From contig NZ_AUFE01000023.1 in assembly GCF_000426345.1 (NCBI RefSeq), forward strand, positions 1-64,000: DNA of 64,000 bases. The letters run 5' to 3'. Both the position numbers and the translations under genes were made by a program. Below, piece by piece: positions 9,029 through 19,307 of this stretch (its first letter is position 1; each line of letters opens with the position of its first letter). Under the pieces are notes generated by a model that had not been told where the DNA came from, did no database searches, and was given only the letters and a program-made list of their open reading frames with translations. Source of the DNA: Cupriavidus phytohabitans. Lineage in GTDB: Bacteria; Pseudomonadota; Gammaproteobacteria; Burkholderiales; Burkholderiaceae.

Positions 9029-9156
9029 GCTCCCCTCCCCCGCGCGCGGGAGAGGGGTTGGGGGAGAGGGCCGGCGTTTGCGCGTGGCGACCTGCCGTTA
9101 CTTCGTGGAGGCTCCCCTCACCCCCGGCCCCTCTCCCGCGAGCGGGAGAGGGGGAG
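9029..9156. repeat. long imperfect inverted repeat, intergenic palindromic element
   Basis: Two arms of about 46 bp, 9029-9074 and 9111-9156, are inverted copies of one another and each has its own internal dyad (CTCTCCCGC / GCGGGAGAG type). The loop is 36 bp. It sits between the binding-protein gene and livH, so the operon mRNA should fold into a strong hairpin there. It resembles dispersed REP-like elements; no T-run follows. Confidence 0.8.
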
Positions 9157-9177
9157 CAAACCAAGCGATATGGAAAG

Positions 9178-10380
9178 TTACAGCCTGCACCCGCGCGCCG
9201 GATCAGCCAGCGCCTTCACCGCCACCGAGCTGACCTTGTTCTCGCGCCCGTCCACCTTGCGCAGGTAGAAGTCCTGCACCGGGTTGTGCGCCTTCGACAG
9301 CGTAAAGGCACCGCGCGGGCTGTCGATCCTGGCCGCGCCCATGGCCTTGTACAGGTCGGCCTTGCGCGTCATGTCGCCCTTGACCGCATTGGCACCGGCC
9401 GCGAGCAGCTGCGCCGCGTCATAGCCCTGCACCGCATAGACATCGGGCTGCAGCTTGAAGGCCTTGGCATAGTCCAGCCGGAAGTTCTTGTCGCGCGCAT
9501 TGGTCAGGCCGTCGGCATAGTGCAGCGTGGTCTCCAGCCCCTGCGCGGCATTGCCCTGCGCTTCCAGCGTGCCGTCGGTCAGGAAGCCCGAGCCGTACAG
9601 CGGGATCTTGTCCTTCAGCCCTGCCGCGGCCCAGTCCTTGACGAACTTGACCGCGCCGCCGCCGGCAAAGAACACGAACACGGCATCCGGCTTGAGCGAA
9701 GCCACCTCGGTGATCAGCGCCTGGAACTCGACGTTGGGGAACGGCAGGCTCAGTTCCTTCACCACCTTGCCGCCCTTGGCCTCGAAAGCCTCCTTGAAGC
9801 CCTTGACCGACTGCTCGCCGGCCGCGTACTTCCACGTCAGCGTCACCACCTTCTTGAGCCCGCGCTCGGCCAGCACCTGGCCCATTGCATAGCCCGGCTG
9901 CCAGTTCGAGAACGAGGTGCGGAAGATGTTCGGGCCGCACAGCGGACCCGTGGCTTCGTCGACGCCGGCGTTGGGGATGATCAGCAGCGTGTTGTTTTCC
10001 TTGGCGACCTTGACGATGCCCATCTGCACGCCCGAATGCACCGTGCCGACCACCACGTCGACCTGGTCGCGCTTGACCAGCTTGGTGGCGTTTTCCGGAG
10101 CCTTGGCAGGGTCGGATTCATCGTCGACCTTGAAGTACTCGATCTCGCGCCCGCCGAGCTTGCCGCCCTGCTGCTGCACATACATGCGGAAGCCGTTCTC
10201 GATGGCGGTGCCGAGCGCCGCATAGGTGCCGGTGTACGGCAGCATGAAGCCGACCTTGATCTTGCCGCCCGCCGCGGCCGGCGCCGGCTGTGCGGTCTGG
10301 GCGAAGGCGCCGGCCATGGCAAACACGGTGGCGACGGCAAGGCAGGCAGGCGCGAGCCTGCGCGGGGGGATGCGACGCAT
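9178..10380 (-). CDS. Liv-type ABC transporter periplasmic substrate-binding protein
   Basis: A 400-residue type I periplasmic binding protein (Peripla_BP_6 family). Residues 1-27 are a signal peptide (Arg-rich start, Ala-rich core, cleavage after AFA). The mature start IKVGFMLPYTGTYAALG is typical of the ligand-binding lobe. The ATG at 10380 has AGGAGACAAC upstream. It precedes livHMGF on the same strand and should deliver substrate to that importer. Because it lies directly downstream of the benzoate-CoA ligase and hydrolase genes, benzoate or a related aromatic acid is the likely ligand; this is inferred from context only. Confidence 0.9.
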   Translation of the reverse strand: MRRIPPRRLAPACLAVATVFAMAGAFAQTAQPAPAAAGGKIKVGFMLPYTGTYAALGTAIENGFRMYVQQQGGKLGGREIEYFKVDDESDPAKAPENATKLVKRDQVDVVVGTVHSGVQMGIVKVAKENNTLLIIPNAGVDEATGPLCGPNIFRTSFSNWQPGYAMGQVLAERGLKKVVTLTWKYAAGEQSVKGFKEAFEAKGGKVVKELSLPFPNVEFQALITEVASLKPDAVFVFFAGGGAVKFVKDWAAAGLKDKIPLYGSGFLTDGTLEAQGNAAQGLETTLHYADGLTNARDKNFRLDYAKAFKLQPDVYAVQGYDAAQLLAAGANAVKGDMTRKADLYKAMGAARIDSPRGAFTLSKAHNPVQDFYLRKVDGRENKVSSVAVKALADPARGCRL

Positions 10381-10500
10381 GTTGTCTCCTGGTGGTCAAG
10401 CCGACGGCTCGCTGGACCGTTGCCGGTCCCCCTGCCGCTGCCGTGGCCTGCGACGGCGCATTGTGCGCCGCGGACCCTGCGGAGCGGGCGGGAAGCCCAA

Positions 10501-11337
10501 TTATTTTAGGTATGAAGTATGTGTGTTTATATGCCGAACCGCGGCCTGCGTCAACGCCTCAAACTGGTCCCGGTGTGGCGAGTGCCCGCATCGCGCGAGT
10601 TTAAGCAAGGTGGTTTGTGGGGCATATCGATGGATACCCTCGATCTGCGCCATGGTGCCGTACTCGTCGTCTTCGCCCTGCACCGCCAGCACAGGTCCCT
10701 TCAGCCCGGACAGCAGCGGGCGCAGGTCCCACTGGCGGAATTCCGGGTCGAGCCAGATATCGTTCCAGCCCCAGAATGCGGAGTCGACATCGTCATGATG
10801 GCGCCCCAGCCGCTCGCGCAGGTCGGTGTCGAGGTAGACCTGACGCGTGGCGGCGATGCTGCGCACCGACAGGTCTTCCACCACGATATGCGGTGCCAGC
10901 ACGGTGATGCCGTCCACGGCCTGCGGAAAGCTCGCGGCATAAATCAGCGCGATGGAACCTCCATCGCTATGCCCCATCAGCCAGGGAACGCCATGCTTGC
11001 GGCCGGGGCCGATTTCGAGCGCGTCGAACAATGCCGGCAAGGCCTCGCGCGCCTGGCGGTGCATGAAATCGGGGCGCCACTTCTCGGCATGCGGGCGCGG
11101 CGTGGAGCGGCCGTAGCCGTAACGTGAGAACACCAGGCCGCGATAGTCGCCGGCCTCGCAGAAATTGCGCGGGAAATCGCGCCACATGCTGACCGAGCCC
11201 AGGCCTTCGTGCAAAAAGACCACCAGCGGACGCTGCGTACGCGCGGGGCGCAGCCACTGGTATTCGATCTGGATACGACGTTCATCGAAGGGGATTTCCA
11301 CCAGGCCGGCCGGCATCGGCATCTCGTTGTCTTGCAT
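10501..11337 (-). CDS. alpha/beta hydrolase of the benzoate cluster
   Basis: A 278-residue alpha/beta hydrolase. The nucleophile elbow is GHSDGG (Ser124), the likely acid is Asp223 or Asp224 (GEDDEYG) and the likely His is 252 (CGHSPH). The oxyanion-hole region is FLHEGLGS. It lies 15 bp downstream of the benzoate-CoA ligase gene and is probably cotranscribed with it. A role in thioester proofreading or in hydrolysing an ester or lactone intermediate of benzoyl-CoA breakdown is plausible, but the true substrate is unknown. Confidence 0.8.
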   Translation of the reverse strand: MQDNEMPMPAGLVEIPFDERRIQIEYQWLRPARTQRPLVVFLHEGLGSVSMWRDFPRNFCEAGDYRGLVFSRYGYGRSTPRPHAEKWRPDFMHRQAREALPALFDALEIGPGRKHGVPWLMGHSDGGSIALIYAASFPQAVDGITVLAPHIVVEDLSVRSIAATRQVYLDTDLRERLGRHHDDVDSAFWGWNDIWLDPEFRQWDLRPLLSGLKGPVLAVQGEDDEYGTMAQIEGIHRYAPQTTLLKLARCGHSPHRDQFEALTQAAVRHINTHTSYLK

Positions 11338-11352
11338 CGCTCTTGCATCGCT

Positions 11353-12975
11353 TCAGGAAGGCGTTGTCGGGGACTGGCGCGCGGCTTCTTCGCGCTGGCG
11401 CAGCCGGAACCGCTGGATCTTGCCGGTGGCGGTCTTGGGCAGTTCCGTCACGCATTCGATCTGGCGCGGGTACTTGTACGGCGCCAGCCGCGACTTGATG
11501 AATGCCTGCAGCTCCGCGGCCATGCCGCCATGCCATTGCTGGCCCGGCCGCAGCACGACGAAGGCCTTGGGCTTGACCAGCTCGTCGGCATCGGCCACGC
11601 CGATCACCGCGGCTTCCAGCACGGACGGATGCAGCGCCAGCGCGGCCTCGACCTCGAACGGCGAGACGTAGATGCCGCCGACCTTGAGCATGTCGTCGCT
11701 GCGCCCGGCATAGGTGTAGTAGCCGTCGGCATCGCGCAGGTACTTGTCGCCGCTGCGCGTCCATTCGCCGACGAAGGTGTCGCGGGTCTTGTCGCGATTG
11801 CACCAGTACATCAGCGCCGCGCTCGGGCCCTTGATGTAGAGGTCGCCGATCTCGCCGGGCGCACATGGTTCGCCGCGCTCGTCCAGCAACTTCAGCTGGT
11901 AGCCCGGCACGGCCTGGCCCGTAGTGCCGTAGCGTACCTCGCCGGGCCGGTTCGACAGGAAGATATGCAGCATCTCGGTGGAGCCAATGCCATCCAGGAT
12001 GTCGCAGCCGAAATGCGCCAGGAAACGCTCGCCGATATCGCGCGGCAATGCCTCGCCGGCGGAGGTGCACACGCGCAGCGCCACTTCGTCGCGCGCCGGC
12101 AAGTCGGGCGCGGCGAGCATGCCCGCGAACAGCGTGGGCACACCGTAGAAAACGGTGGGCCGCTGCTCGCGCAGGCGCCGGAACACTGCCGTCGGCGTGG
12201 GCCGTTCGGCCATCAGCACGGTGGTCGCACCAACCGACATCGGGAAGGTCAGCGCATTGCCCAGCCCGTAGGCAAAGAACAGCTTGGCGGCCGAGAACAC
12301 GACGTCGTCCTCGCGGATACCAAGCACCTGGCGGGCATAGAGGTCGGCGGTATGGAACAGGTTGCCGTGGGTATGCACCGTGCCCTTGGGACGGCCGGTC
12401 GAGCCCGACGAATAGAGCCAGAACGCCATGTCATCGGGGCCGGTGCGCGCGACCGGCGCTGGCGAACGGGTGCGAGCCAGCATCGCGCCCACGCTGCATG
12501 CCGGCGCCGCATCGCCGTGCGGAGCGGCCTGGATCACCGTCGGTGACAGACCGCTCTTGTCGATCGCGGCCTGCATCACCGGTAACAACGGCGTCGATAC
12601 CACCACCGCGCGGGCGCCGCTGTGCTCGAGCATGTAGGCATAGTCGTCCGCGGTCAGCAGCGTATTGACCGCTACCGGCACCACTCCCGCCAGCAGGCAG
12701 CCAAGGAACACCGTGGGGAAGTCGACGGTATCGAGCGCGCACAGCAGCAGGCGCTCTTCCTGCCGAAACCCCGCGTCGCGCAGCGCGCCGGCAAAGCGGC
12801 GGGCGCGGGCATCGAGTGCGGCATAGGTCAGCGAAGTGGCGTCGTCGACATAGGCGACCTTGTCGCCCCGTCCTGCAGCGAGGTTGCGCGCAAGCAGGTC
12901 TTCGGCGGCGTTGTAGCGCGGCGGCAGCACCGCGACGGTGCCGGCGGCGGTCGCGGCAGTATTGGGGGGCGTCAT
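11353..12975 (-). CDS. bclA: benzoate-CoA ligase
   Basis: A 540-residue AMP-forming acyl-CoA synthetase that activates benzoate to benzoyl-CoA using ATP and CoA, in the cytoplasm. Visible motifs are the P-loop YSSGSTGRPKGTVH, the motif GDKYLRDADGYYTYAGRSDD and the catalytic lysine at 519 in LPKTATGKIQRF. The length and the FFAYGLGNALTFP region fit benzoate-CoA ligases. The start has GGAGTGGAGAC directly upstream. It is transcribed divergently from boxR; the intergenic region carries TGCA-type candidate BoxR sites. It feeds BoxAB and BoxC encoded on the other side of the regulator. Confidence 0.92.
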   Translation of the reverse strand: MTPPNTAATAAGTVAVLPPRYNAAEDLLARNLAAGRGDKVAYVDDATSLTYAALDARARRFAGALRDAGFRQEERLLLCALDTVDFPTVFLGCLLAGVVPVAVNTLLTADDYAYMLEHSGARAVVVSTPLLPVMQAAIDKSGLSPTVIQAAPHGDAAPACSVGAMLARTRSPAPVARTGPDDMAFWLYSSGSTGRPKGTVHTHGNLFHTADLYARQVLGIREDDVVFSAAKLFFAYGLGNALTFPMSVGATTVLMAERPTPTAVFRRLREQRPTVFYGVPTLFAGMLAAPDLPARDEVALRVCTSAGEALPRDIGERFLAHFGCDILDGIGSTEMLHIFLSNRPGEVRYGTTGQAVPGYQLKLLDERGEPCAPGEIGDLYIKGPSAALMYWCNRDKTRDTFVGEWTRSGDKYLRDADGYYTYAGRSDDMLKVGGIYVSPFEVEAALALHPSVLEAAVIGVADADELVKPKAFVVLRPGQQWHGGMAAELQAFIKSRLAPYKYPRQIECVTELPKTATGKIQRFRLRQREEAARQSPTTPS

Positions 12976-13099
12976 GTCTCCACTCCTTGGTGTCGCAAGC
13001 CGCGCGCCACCGGGACCGGTAGCTGCGCGCCAGGCGCCAGGCCAGTCGCAGTTATCGCGATGTCCGGATCACGTTACGTGCCGGCACCGCGCTTTGCGA

Positions 13100-13148
13100 T
13101 GCATTTTATTTCATATCAACTATTATGCAAGCAAGGGGATGCACTATA
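13100..13148. promoter_or_regulatory. candidate BoxR operator and bclA promoter
   Basis: TGCA occurs at 13100-13103, 13126-13129 and 13140-13143, the last within TGCACTATA. On the minus strand TTGCAT (13130-13125), a 16-bp spacer and TAAAAT (13108-13103) form a candidate bclA promoter that the TGCA motifs overlap at -10 and -35. BoxR/BzdR-type regulators are known to use TGCA repeats; the site assignment is inferred. A separate TATAAT at 13218-13223 may serve boxR. Confidence 0.55.
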
Positions 13149-13269
13149 AGACAGCGCCTTGCGGGGAGTCGCTGAGCGGGGAGCCCGACGCGCCACAAGA
13201 CACCGCAAGCCTGCTCGTATAATGCGCCCTTGTTTTTTTGCCGGGCGGCCCAGGTGCCGCTTGGCCAAC

Positions 13270-14247
13270 ATGACCTTCGACACCATGCGCCGCGACCCAG
13301 CCCCGCTGCCCGCCATCGATTCCGACGCCCGCCCCGCACGCGACGCGTCCGCGCCGGCCGCCAACAGCGAGCGCGACCCCTACCTGACGCAACTGGGCGA
13401 CCGCATCCGCTCGCTGCGCGCCTCGCGCGGCATGTCGCGCAAAGACCTGGCGCGCGGCGCCGGCGTGTCCGAGCGCTACCTTGCCAACCTCGAAACCGGC
13501 ACCGGCAATGCCTCGGTGCTGCTGCTGCGCCAGGTGGCCGGCGCGCTCGACGTGCCGCTGCCGGTGGTGCTGGCCGAGGTGGACGGCCCGAACGGCTTGA
13601 ACGGCCAGCAGGCGACGGAGTTCGCGCAGATGGTGCAATGGCTCGCGCAGCTGCCGGCCGCGGACCTGGCGCGGGTGCGCGAAGCCTGCCGCCATGCGCT
13701 GGCGCCTGAGGAATCCGGTGACGCGCGCCACCGCCGCATCGCGCTGATCGGCCTGCGCGGCGCCGGCAAGTCCACGCTGGGCCGCGCGCTGGCGGCCGCG
13801 CGCGATGTACCCTTTGTCGAACTGAACACCGTGATCGAGCAGGAAGCCGGCGCCAGCCTGTCCGAAATCCATTCGCTGTACGGCCAGGCCGCCTACCGCC
13901 GCTACGAGATGCGGGCGCTGGAACGCACGCTGCGCGAGAACGAGCGCATGGTGCTGGCCACTCCCGGCAGCCTGGTATCGGAGCCGGCAACTTTCAACCT
14001 GCTGCTGGCACAGTGCTACACCATCTGGGTGCGCACCTCGCCGGAAGAGCACATGGCGCGCGTGGTGGCCCAGGGCGACATGCGCCCGATGGAAGGCAAC
14101 CGCGAAGCCATGGCCGACCTGCGCCGCATCCTGCAAGCACGCACGCCGCTGTACGCCCGCGCCGATATCTCGATCGACACCAGCGGCCTGGATGCCGCGA
14201 CCTCGCTGCAACAGCTGCGCGCGCAACTGCAGGCCGCCGGCGCCTGA
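13270..14247 (+). CDS. boxR: benzoyl-CoA-responsive transcriptional regulator BoxR
   Basis: A 325-residue regulator with an N-terminal XRE-type helix-turn-helix (about residues 40-97: LGDRIRSLRASRGMSRKDLA, then VSERYLANLETG) joined to a shikimate-kinase-like domain with P-loop GLRGAGKST (161-169). This architecture is that of BoxR and BzdR, where the kinase-like domain binds benzoyl-CoA and releases repression. The frame is open from 13159, but ATG 13270 puts the start downstream of a TATAAT at 13218 and gives the usual length; ATG 13285 is also possible. It lies between the divergent ligase operon and boxCBA and probably controls both. Confidence 0.92.
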   Translation: MTFDTMRRDPAPLPAIDSDARPARDASAPAANSERDPYLTQLGDRIRSLRASRGMSRKDLARGAGVSERYLANLETGTGNASVLLLRQVAGALDVPLPVVLAEVDGPNGLNGQQATEFAQMVQWLAQLPAADLARVREACRHALAPEESGDARHRRIALIGLRGAGKSTLGRALAAARDVPFVELNTVIEQEAGASLSEIHSLYGQAAYRRYEMRALERTLRENERMVLATPGSLVSEPATFNLLLAQCYTIWVRTSPEEHMARVVAQGDMRPMEGNREAMADLRRILQARTPLYARADISIDTSGLDAATSLQQLRAQLQAAGA

Positions 14248-14318
14248 CCGGCTTCATCCCCTCCCACCCCGCCGCATTCCGCGCGCGGGGCAATCAGGCA
14301 TTGCGCCGCGCCTTCCTC

Positions 14319-14359
14319 TGCACTATATTTCATCAAAAGCCGCAAGGCACTATAGTGCA
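14319..14359. promoter_or_regulatory. candidate BoxR operator upstream of boxC
   Basis: Contains TGCACTATA (14319-14327), also found before bclA at 13140-13148, and the perfect 12-bp palindrome GCACTATAGTGC (14347-14358) followed by A to complete a TGCA. It lies immediately before the boxC ribosome-binding site. Operator function is inferred. Confidence 0.55.
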
Positions 14360-14373
14360 TCAAGGAGACAGCC

Positions 14374-16074
14374 ATGTCCGCGCCGGCACCCGCCCCACGT
14401 CAGCCTGCCGCCCAGGCAGCAGCCCCCGCCCCCGTCACGTTCGAGCGCCATCCCGACCAGTACCGCCACTGGAAGCTCAGCTTCAACGGCCCCGTCGCCA
14501 CGCTGGCGATGGACGTCGACGAGGAAGCCGGCCTGCGCCCCGGCTACGCGCTCAAGCTGAATTCCTATGACCTCGGCGTCGATATCGAACTGCATGACGC
14601 GCTGCAGCGCATCCGCTTCGAGCATCCCGAAGTGCGCACCGTGGTGCTGACCAGCGCGCGCGAGCGGATTTTCTGCTCCGGCGCCAACATCTTCATGCTG
14701 GGCCAGTCGTCGCACGCCTGGAAGGTCAACTTCTGCAAGTTCACCAACGAGACCCGCAACGCCATCGAGGATGCCAGCGAGCACTCGGGACTGAAATTCA
14801 TCGCCGCCTGCAATGGCACCACCGCCGGGGGCGGCTACGAGCTGGCGCTGGCCTGCGACGAGATCGTGCTGGTCGACGACCGTTCTTCCGCGGTCAGCCT
14901 GCCCGAAGTGCCGCTGCTGGGCGTACTGCCCGGCACCGGCGGCCTGACCCGGGTGACCGACAAGCGCAAGGTCCGGCGCGACCATGCCGATATCTTCTGC
15001 ACCACCACCGAGGGCGTGCGCGGCCAGCGCGCCAGGGACTGGAAACTGGTCGATGAAGTGGTCAAGCCGGCGCGCTTTGCCGAATACGTCGCCGAGCGCG
15101 CTGCGGCACTCGCCGCCACCAGCGACCGTCCGCAGGGCCACCACGGCATCACGCTGACCCCGCTGTCGCGCACCGTCGAGCCCGACGGCTACCGCTACGA
15201 GACCGTGCGCGTGCACATCGATTCCGCGGCCCGCAAGGCCACGCTCACCGTATTCGGCCCCGACAAGCACCAGCCCGCCGATCTCGCCGGCGTGGTCGCG
15301 GCCGGGGCGCAATGGTGGCCGCTGAAGATGGCGCGCGAGCTCGACGATGCCATCCTGACGCTGCGCACCAACCACCTCGACATCGGCATCTGGGTGCTGA
15401 AGACTGACGGGGACCCGGCGCAGGTACTGTCAGCCGATGCGCTGCTGGAAGCCAATGCCGGCCACTGGTTCGTGCGCGAGACCATCGGCATGCTGCGCCG
15501 CACGCTGGCGCGGCTGGATGTGTCGTCGCGCAGCCTGATCGCGCTGATCGAGCAGGATTCGTGCTTCGCCGGCACGCTGCTGGAACTGGTGCTGGCGGCC
15601 GACCGCAGCTACATGCTGCACCTGCCCGACGCGCCCGACGACGCGCCGCGCATCTTCGTGTCCGCGGTCAATTTCGGCCGCTACCCGATGCCGAACGGGC
15701 AAACCCGGCTGGCCGCGCGCTTCTATGGCGACGAGACCGCGCTGGCCGCGGTGCGCGAACACATCGGCGCGCCGCTCGACGCGCTCAGCGCCGACTCGCT
15801 CGGCCTGATCACCGCCGCGCCCGACGACATCGACTGGGAGGACGAGATCCGCATCGCGCTGGAAGAGCGCGCCAGCCTGTCGCCCGACGCACTCACCGGC
15901 ATGGAAGCCAATCTGCGCTTCGGCGGCGCCGAGAACATGGCAACGCGCATTTTCGGCCGCCTGACCGCATGGCAGAACTGGATCTTCCAGCGGCCCAACG
16001 CCGTCGGCGAGAACGGCGCGCTGAAGGTATTCGGCACCGGCAACAAGGCGCGCTTCGACTGGGACCGGGTGTAA
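14374..16074 (+). CDS. boxC: 2,3-epoxybenzoyl-CoA dihydrolase BoxC (benzoyl-CoA-dihydrodiol lyase)
   Basis: A 566-residue crotonase-family protein of the length expected for BoxC. It opens the epoxidised ring of 2,3-epoxybenzoyl-CoA, giving 3,4-dehydroadipyl-CoA semialdehyde and formate. Two crotonase-like segments are visible: the first includes SARERIFCSGANIFMLGQSS and ACNGTTAGGGYELALACDE, and the second half carries a degenerate copy. The start at 14374 has AAGGAGACAGCC upstream. It is the first gene of boxCBA and ends 38 bp before boxB. Confidence 0.95.
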   Translation: MSAPAPAPRQPAAQAAAPAPVTFERHPDQYRHWKLSFNGPVATLAMDVDEEAGLRPGYALKLNSYDLGVDIELHDALQRIRFEHPEVRTVVLTSARERIFCSGANIFMLGQSSHAWKVNFCKFTNETRNAIEDASEHSGLKFIAACNGTTAGGGYELALACDEIVLVDDRSSAVSLPEVPLLGVLPGTGGLTRVTDKRKVRRDHADIFCTTTEGVRGQRARDWKLVDEVVKPARFAEYVAERAAALAATSDRPQGHHGITLTPLSRTVEPDGYRYETVRVHIDSAARKATLTVFGPDKHQPADLAGVVAAGAQWWPLKMARELDDAILTLRTNHLDIGIWVLKTDGDPAQVLSADALLEANAGHWFVRETIGMLRRTLARLDVSSRSLIALIEQDSCFAGTLLELVLAADRSYMLHLPDAPDDAPRIFVSAVNFGRYPMPNGQTRLAARFYGDETALAAVREHIGAPLDALSADSLGLITAAPDDIDWEDEIRIALEERASLSPDALTGMEANLRFGGAENMATRIFGRLTAWQNWIFQRPNAVGENGALKVFGTGNKARFDWDRV

Positions 16075-16112
16075 CGCCCGCCTTGCGCCAGCGAGCACAA
16101 CGAGGAGACACC

Positions 16113-17537
<1,425 letters not shown>

Positions 17538-17561
17538 GCAAGGAGATACCGGAGATAAGCG

Positions 17562-18794
17562 ATGGGCGCCCCCGACATCATCAAGCAGCACCTGATCGAC
17601 CCGGAAATCTGCATCCGCTGCAATACCTGCGAAGACACCTGCCCGATCGACGCCATCACCCACGACGACCGCAACTACGTGGTCAAGGCCGACGTCTGCA
17701 ACGGCTGCAACGCCTGCCTGTCGCCGTGCCCGACCGGCGCCATCGACAACTGGCGCACCATGCTGCGCGGCGACGCCTATACCATCGAGGCACAGCTGTT
17801 GTGGGACGAACTGCCGGCCGAGGTGCCGCTGCCTGAGCTGGATACCGCGATCGAAGGTGCCGCGGCCGCGGCGCCGGCCGCGCCTGAAGTCACGATCCAA
17901 TCGGTGGAAACCAGCCGCCACACCTCGCCGCGCGCGCCCTGGTCGGCGGCACACCCGTATGTGAACCTGCACGGCGTGCGCGCCCCGGTCACGGCGACGG
18001 TGGCCGGCAACTATCGGCTCACCGCCGAGGACGCGTCCAGCGATATCCACCATATCGTGCTGGACTTCGGCACCCACTTCTTCCCGATCCTGGAAGGCCA
18101 GTCGATCGGCATCGTGCCGCCGGGCACCGACGCCGCCGGCAAGCCGCACTACATCCGCATGTACTCGGTGGCCAGCCCGCGCGACGGCGAGCGCCCCGGC
18201 TACAACAACCTCGCGCTGACGGTAAAGCGGGTCGACCAGGACCATGCCGGCCGGCCGGTGCGCGGCGTGGCGTCCAGCTACCTGTGCGATCTGGCCAAGG
18301 GCGATACCGTGCAGGTGGTGGGCCCGTTCGGCGCCACCTTCCTGATGCCGAACCACGCCGAAGCCAGCGTGATGATGATCTGCACCGGCACCGGCTCTGC
18401 CCCCATGCGCGCCATGACCGAGCGCATGCGCCGCAACCTGGCGCACTTCCGCGGGCGCCGGATGCTGTTTTTCGGCGCTCGCAATGCCAATGAGTTGCCC
18501 TACTTCGGCCCGCTGCTCAAACTGCCCAGGGATTTCCTCGACATCCATTTCGCCTTTTCGCGCGACCCCGATGCGCCGCGCCGCTATGTGCAGGACGCGA
18601 TCCGCGAGGCCGCCGATGCCGCGGCCGCCCTGCTCACGGACCCGAACGGCCATGTCTACATCTGCGGCCTCAAAGGGATGGAGGAAGGCGTGCTGGCCGC
18701 CTTCGACGCGGTCTGCGCCGGTGCCGGCCGCAACTGGGCCGAACTGGAAGCCACCATGAAAGCCGAGGGCCGGCTGCATATCGAGACCTATTAG
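17562..18794 (+). CDS. boxA: benzoyl-CoA 2,3-epoxidase, reductase subunit BoxA
   Basis: A 410-residue NADPH-dependent reductase. The N-terminus is a two-cluster ferredoxin with [12 protein letters not shown] (Cys17, 20, 23, 27) and [12 protein letters not shown] (Cys46, 49, 52, 56). After an Ala-rich linker (about 90-120) comes an FNR-like FAD/NADP domain with RMYSVASP for flavin binding, CTGTGSAP for nucleotide binding and a C-terminal HIETY. It passes electrons to BoxB. AGGAGATACC and GGAGATAAGCG precede the ATG. A strong terminator follows, making it the last gene of boxCBA. Confidence 0.95.
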   Translation: MGAPDIIKQHLIDPEICIRCNTCEDTCPIDAITHDDRNYVVKADVCNGCNACLSPCPTGAIDNWRTMLRGDAYTIEAQLLWDELPAEVPLPELDTAIEGAAAAAPAAPEVTIQSVETSRHTSPRAPWSAAHPYVNLHGVRAPVTATVAGNYRLTAEDASSDIHHIVLDFGTHFFPILEGQSIGIVPPGTDAAGKPHYIRMYSVASPRDGERPGYNNLALTVKRVDQDHAGRPVRGVASSYLCDLAKGDTVQVVGPFGATFLMPNHAEASVMMICTGTGSAPMRAMTERMRRNLAHFRGRRMLFFGARNANELPYFGPLLKLPRDFLDIHFAFSRDPDAPRRYVQDAIREAADAAAALLTDPNGHVYICGLKGMEEGVLAAFDAVCAGAGRNWAELEATMKAEGRLHIETY

Positions 18795-18816
18795 CCTGCA
18801 CGCCTGTCTAACCGAT

Positions 18817-18855
18817 GCCGGCCCGCCAGAATCCGGCGGGCCGGCGCTTTTTGCG
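18817..18855 (+). terminator. rho-independent terminator of boxCBA
   Basis: Perfect 11-bp stem GCCGGCCCGCC (18817-18827) and GGCGGGCCGGC (18835-18845) with a 7-nt loop, followed by GCTTTTT. Confidence 0.9.
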
Positions 18856-18885
18856 CCAAACGCTTCCCTTCTGAAATCGTTCGCC

Positions 18886-18904
18886 TATAATATTTCTCAA
18901 GAAA
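18886..18904 (+). promoter_or_regulatory. -10 box and palindromic operator of the Xre/RES module
   Basis: TATAAT (18886-18891) is followed directly by the inverted repeat TTTCT-CA-AGAAA (18893-18904), which would cover the transcription start, 14 bp before the antitoxin ATG. No good -35 is visible. Autorepression by the Xre antitoxin at such a site is usual for this class; here it is inferred. Confidence 0.6.
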
Positions 18905-18917
18905 CAGGAGCAAGGCG

Positions 18918-19307
18918 ATGCAATCCAGGCGGATCCCGGAAACAGACCCCGCCGGCGGCCCCGACCCCGGCACCACGCTGACCAAGGCGGTCATGCGCGC
19001 CGCCAGCTTCCTCGGCATCAGCCAGGCGGTGGTAGCGAGTGTGCTCGGCATCAGCACGGCTTCTGTATCGCGCATGGCATCCGGCGGCTATGTGCTCGAT
19101 GCCCACCGCAAGGAGTGGGAATTCGGCGTTCTGTTCGTGCGCCTGTTCCGCTCGCTGGATGCAATCCTCGGCCATGGCGACCAGGCGCGGCTGTGGCTCA
19201 CCCATGAAAACCTGGCACTCGGCGGCAAGCCCATCGAAATGATCCGCACAACGGAAGGTCTGGTCCGTGTCGTTCACTACCTGGACGCCACCCGCGGTCG
19301 CATCTGA
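18918..19307 (+). CDS. Xre/MbcA/ParS-type antitoxin (DUF2384)
   Basis: A 129-residue antitoxin. The N-terminal half has a helix-turn-helix (FLGISQAVVASVLGISTASV, about residues 32-51) and the C-terminal half is the toxin-binding DUF2384 domain (WLTHENLALGGKPIEMI near 94-110). GGAGCAAGGCG precedes the ATG. It overlaps the RES-domain toxin gene by 41 bp in another frame, which couples their translation. It should neutralise the toxin and repress its own promoter through the palindrome just upstream. Confidence 0.9.
   Translation: MQSRRIPETDPAGGPDPGTTLTKAVMRAASFLGISQAVVASVLGISTASVSRMASGGYVLDAHRKEWEFGVLFVRLFRSLDAILGHGDQARLWLTHENLALGGKPIEMIRTTEGLVRVVHYLDATRGRI

Noticed and set aside
9029-9156. 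Inverted repeat as a rho-independent terminator.
   Set aside because: No T-run follows either arm and the transporter genes continue on both sides in the same direction.
13159-13269. Upstream extension of boxR to 13159.
   Set aside because: It would place the start before the TATAAT at 13218 and add an Arg-rich segment absent from the family.
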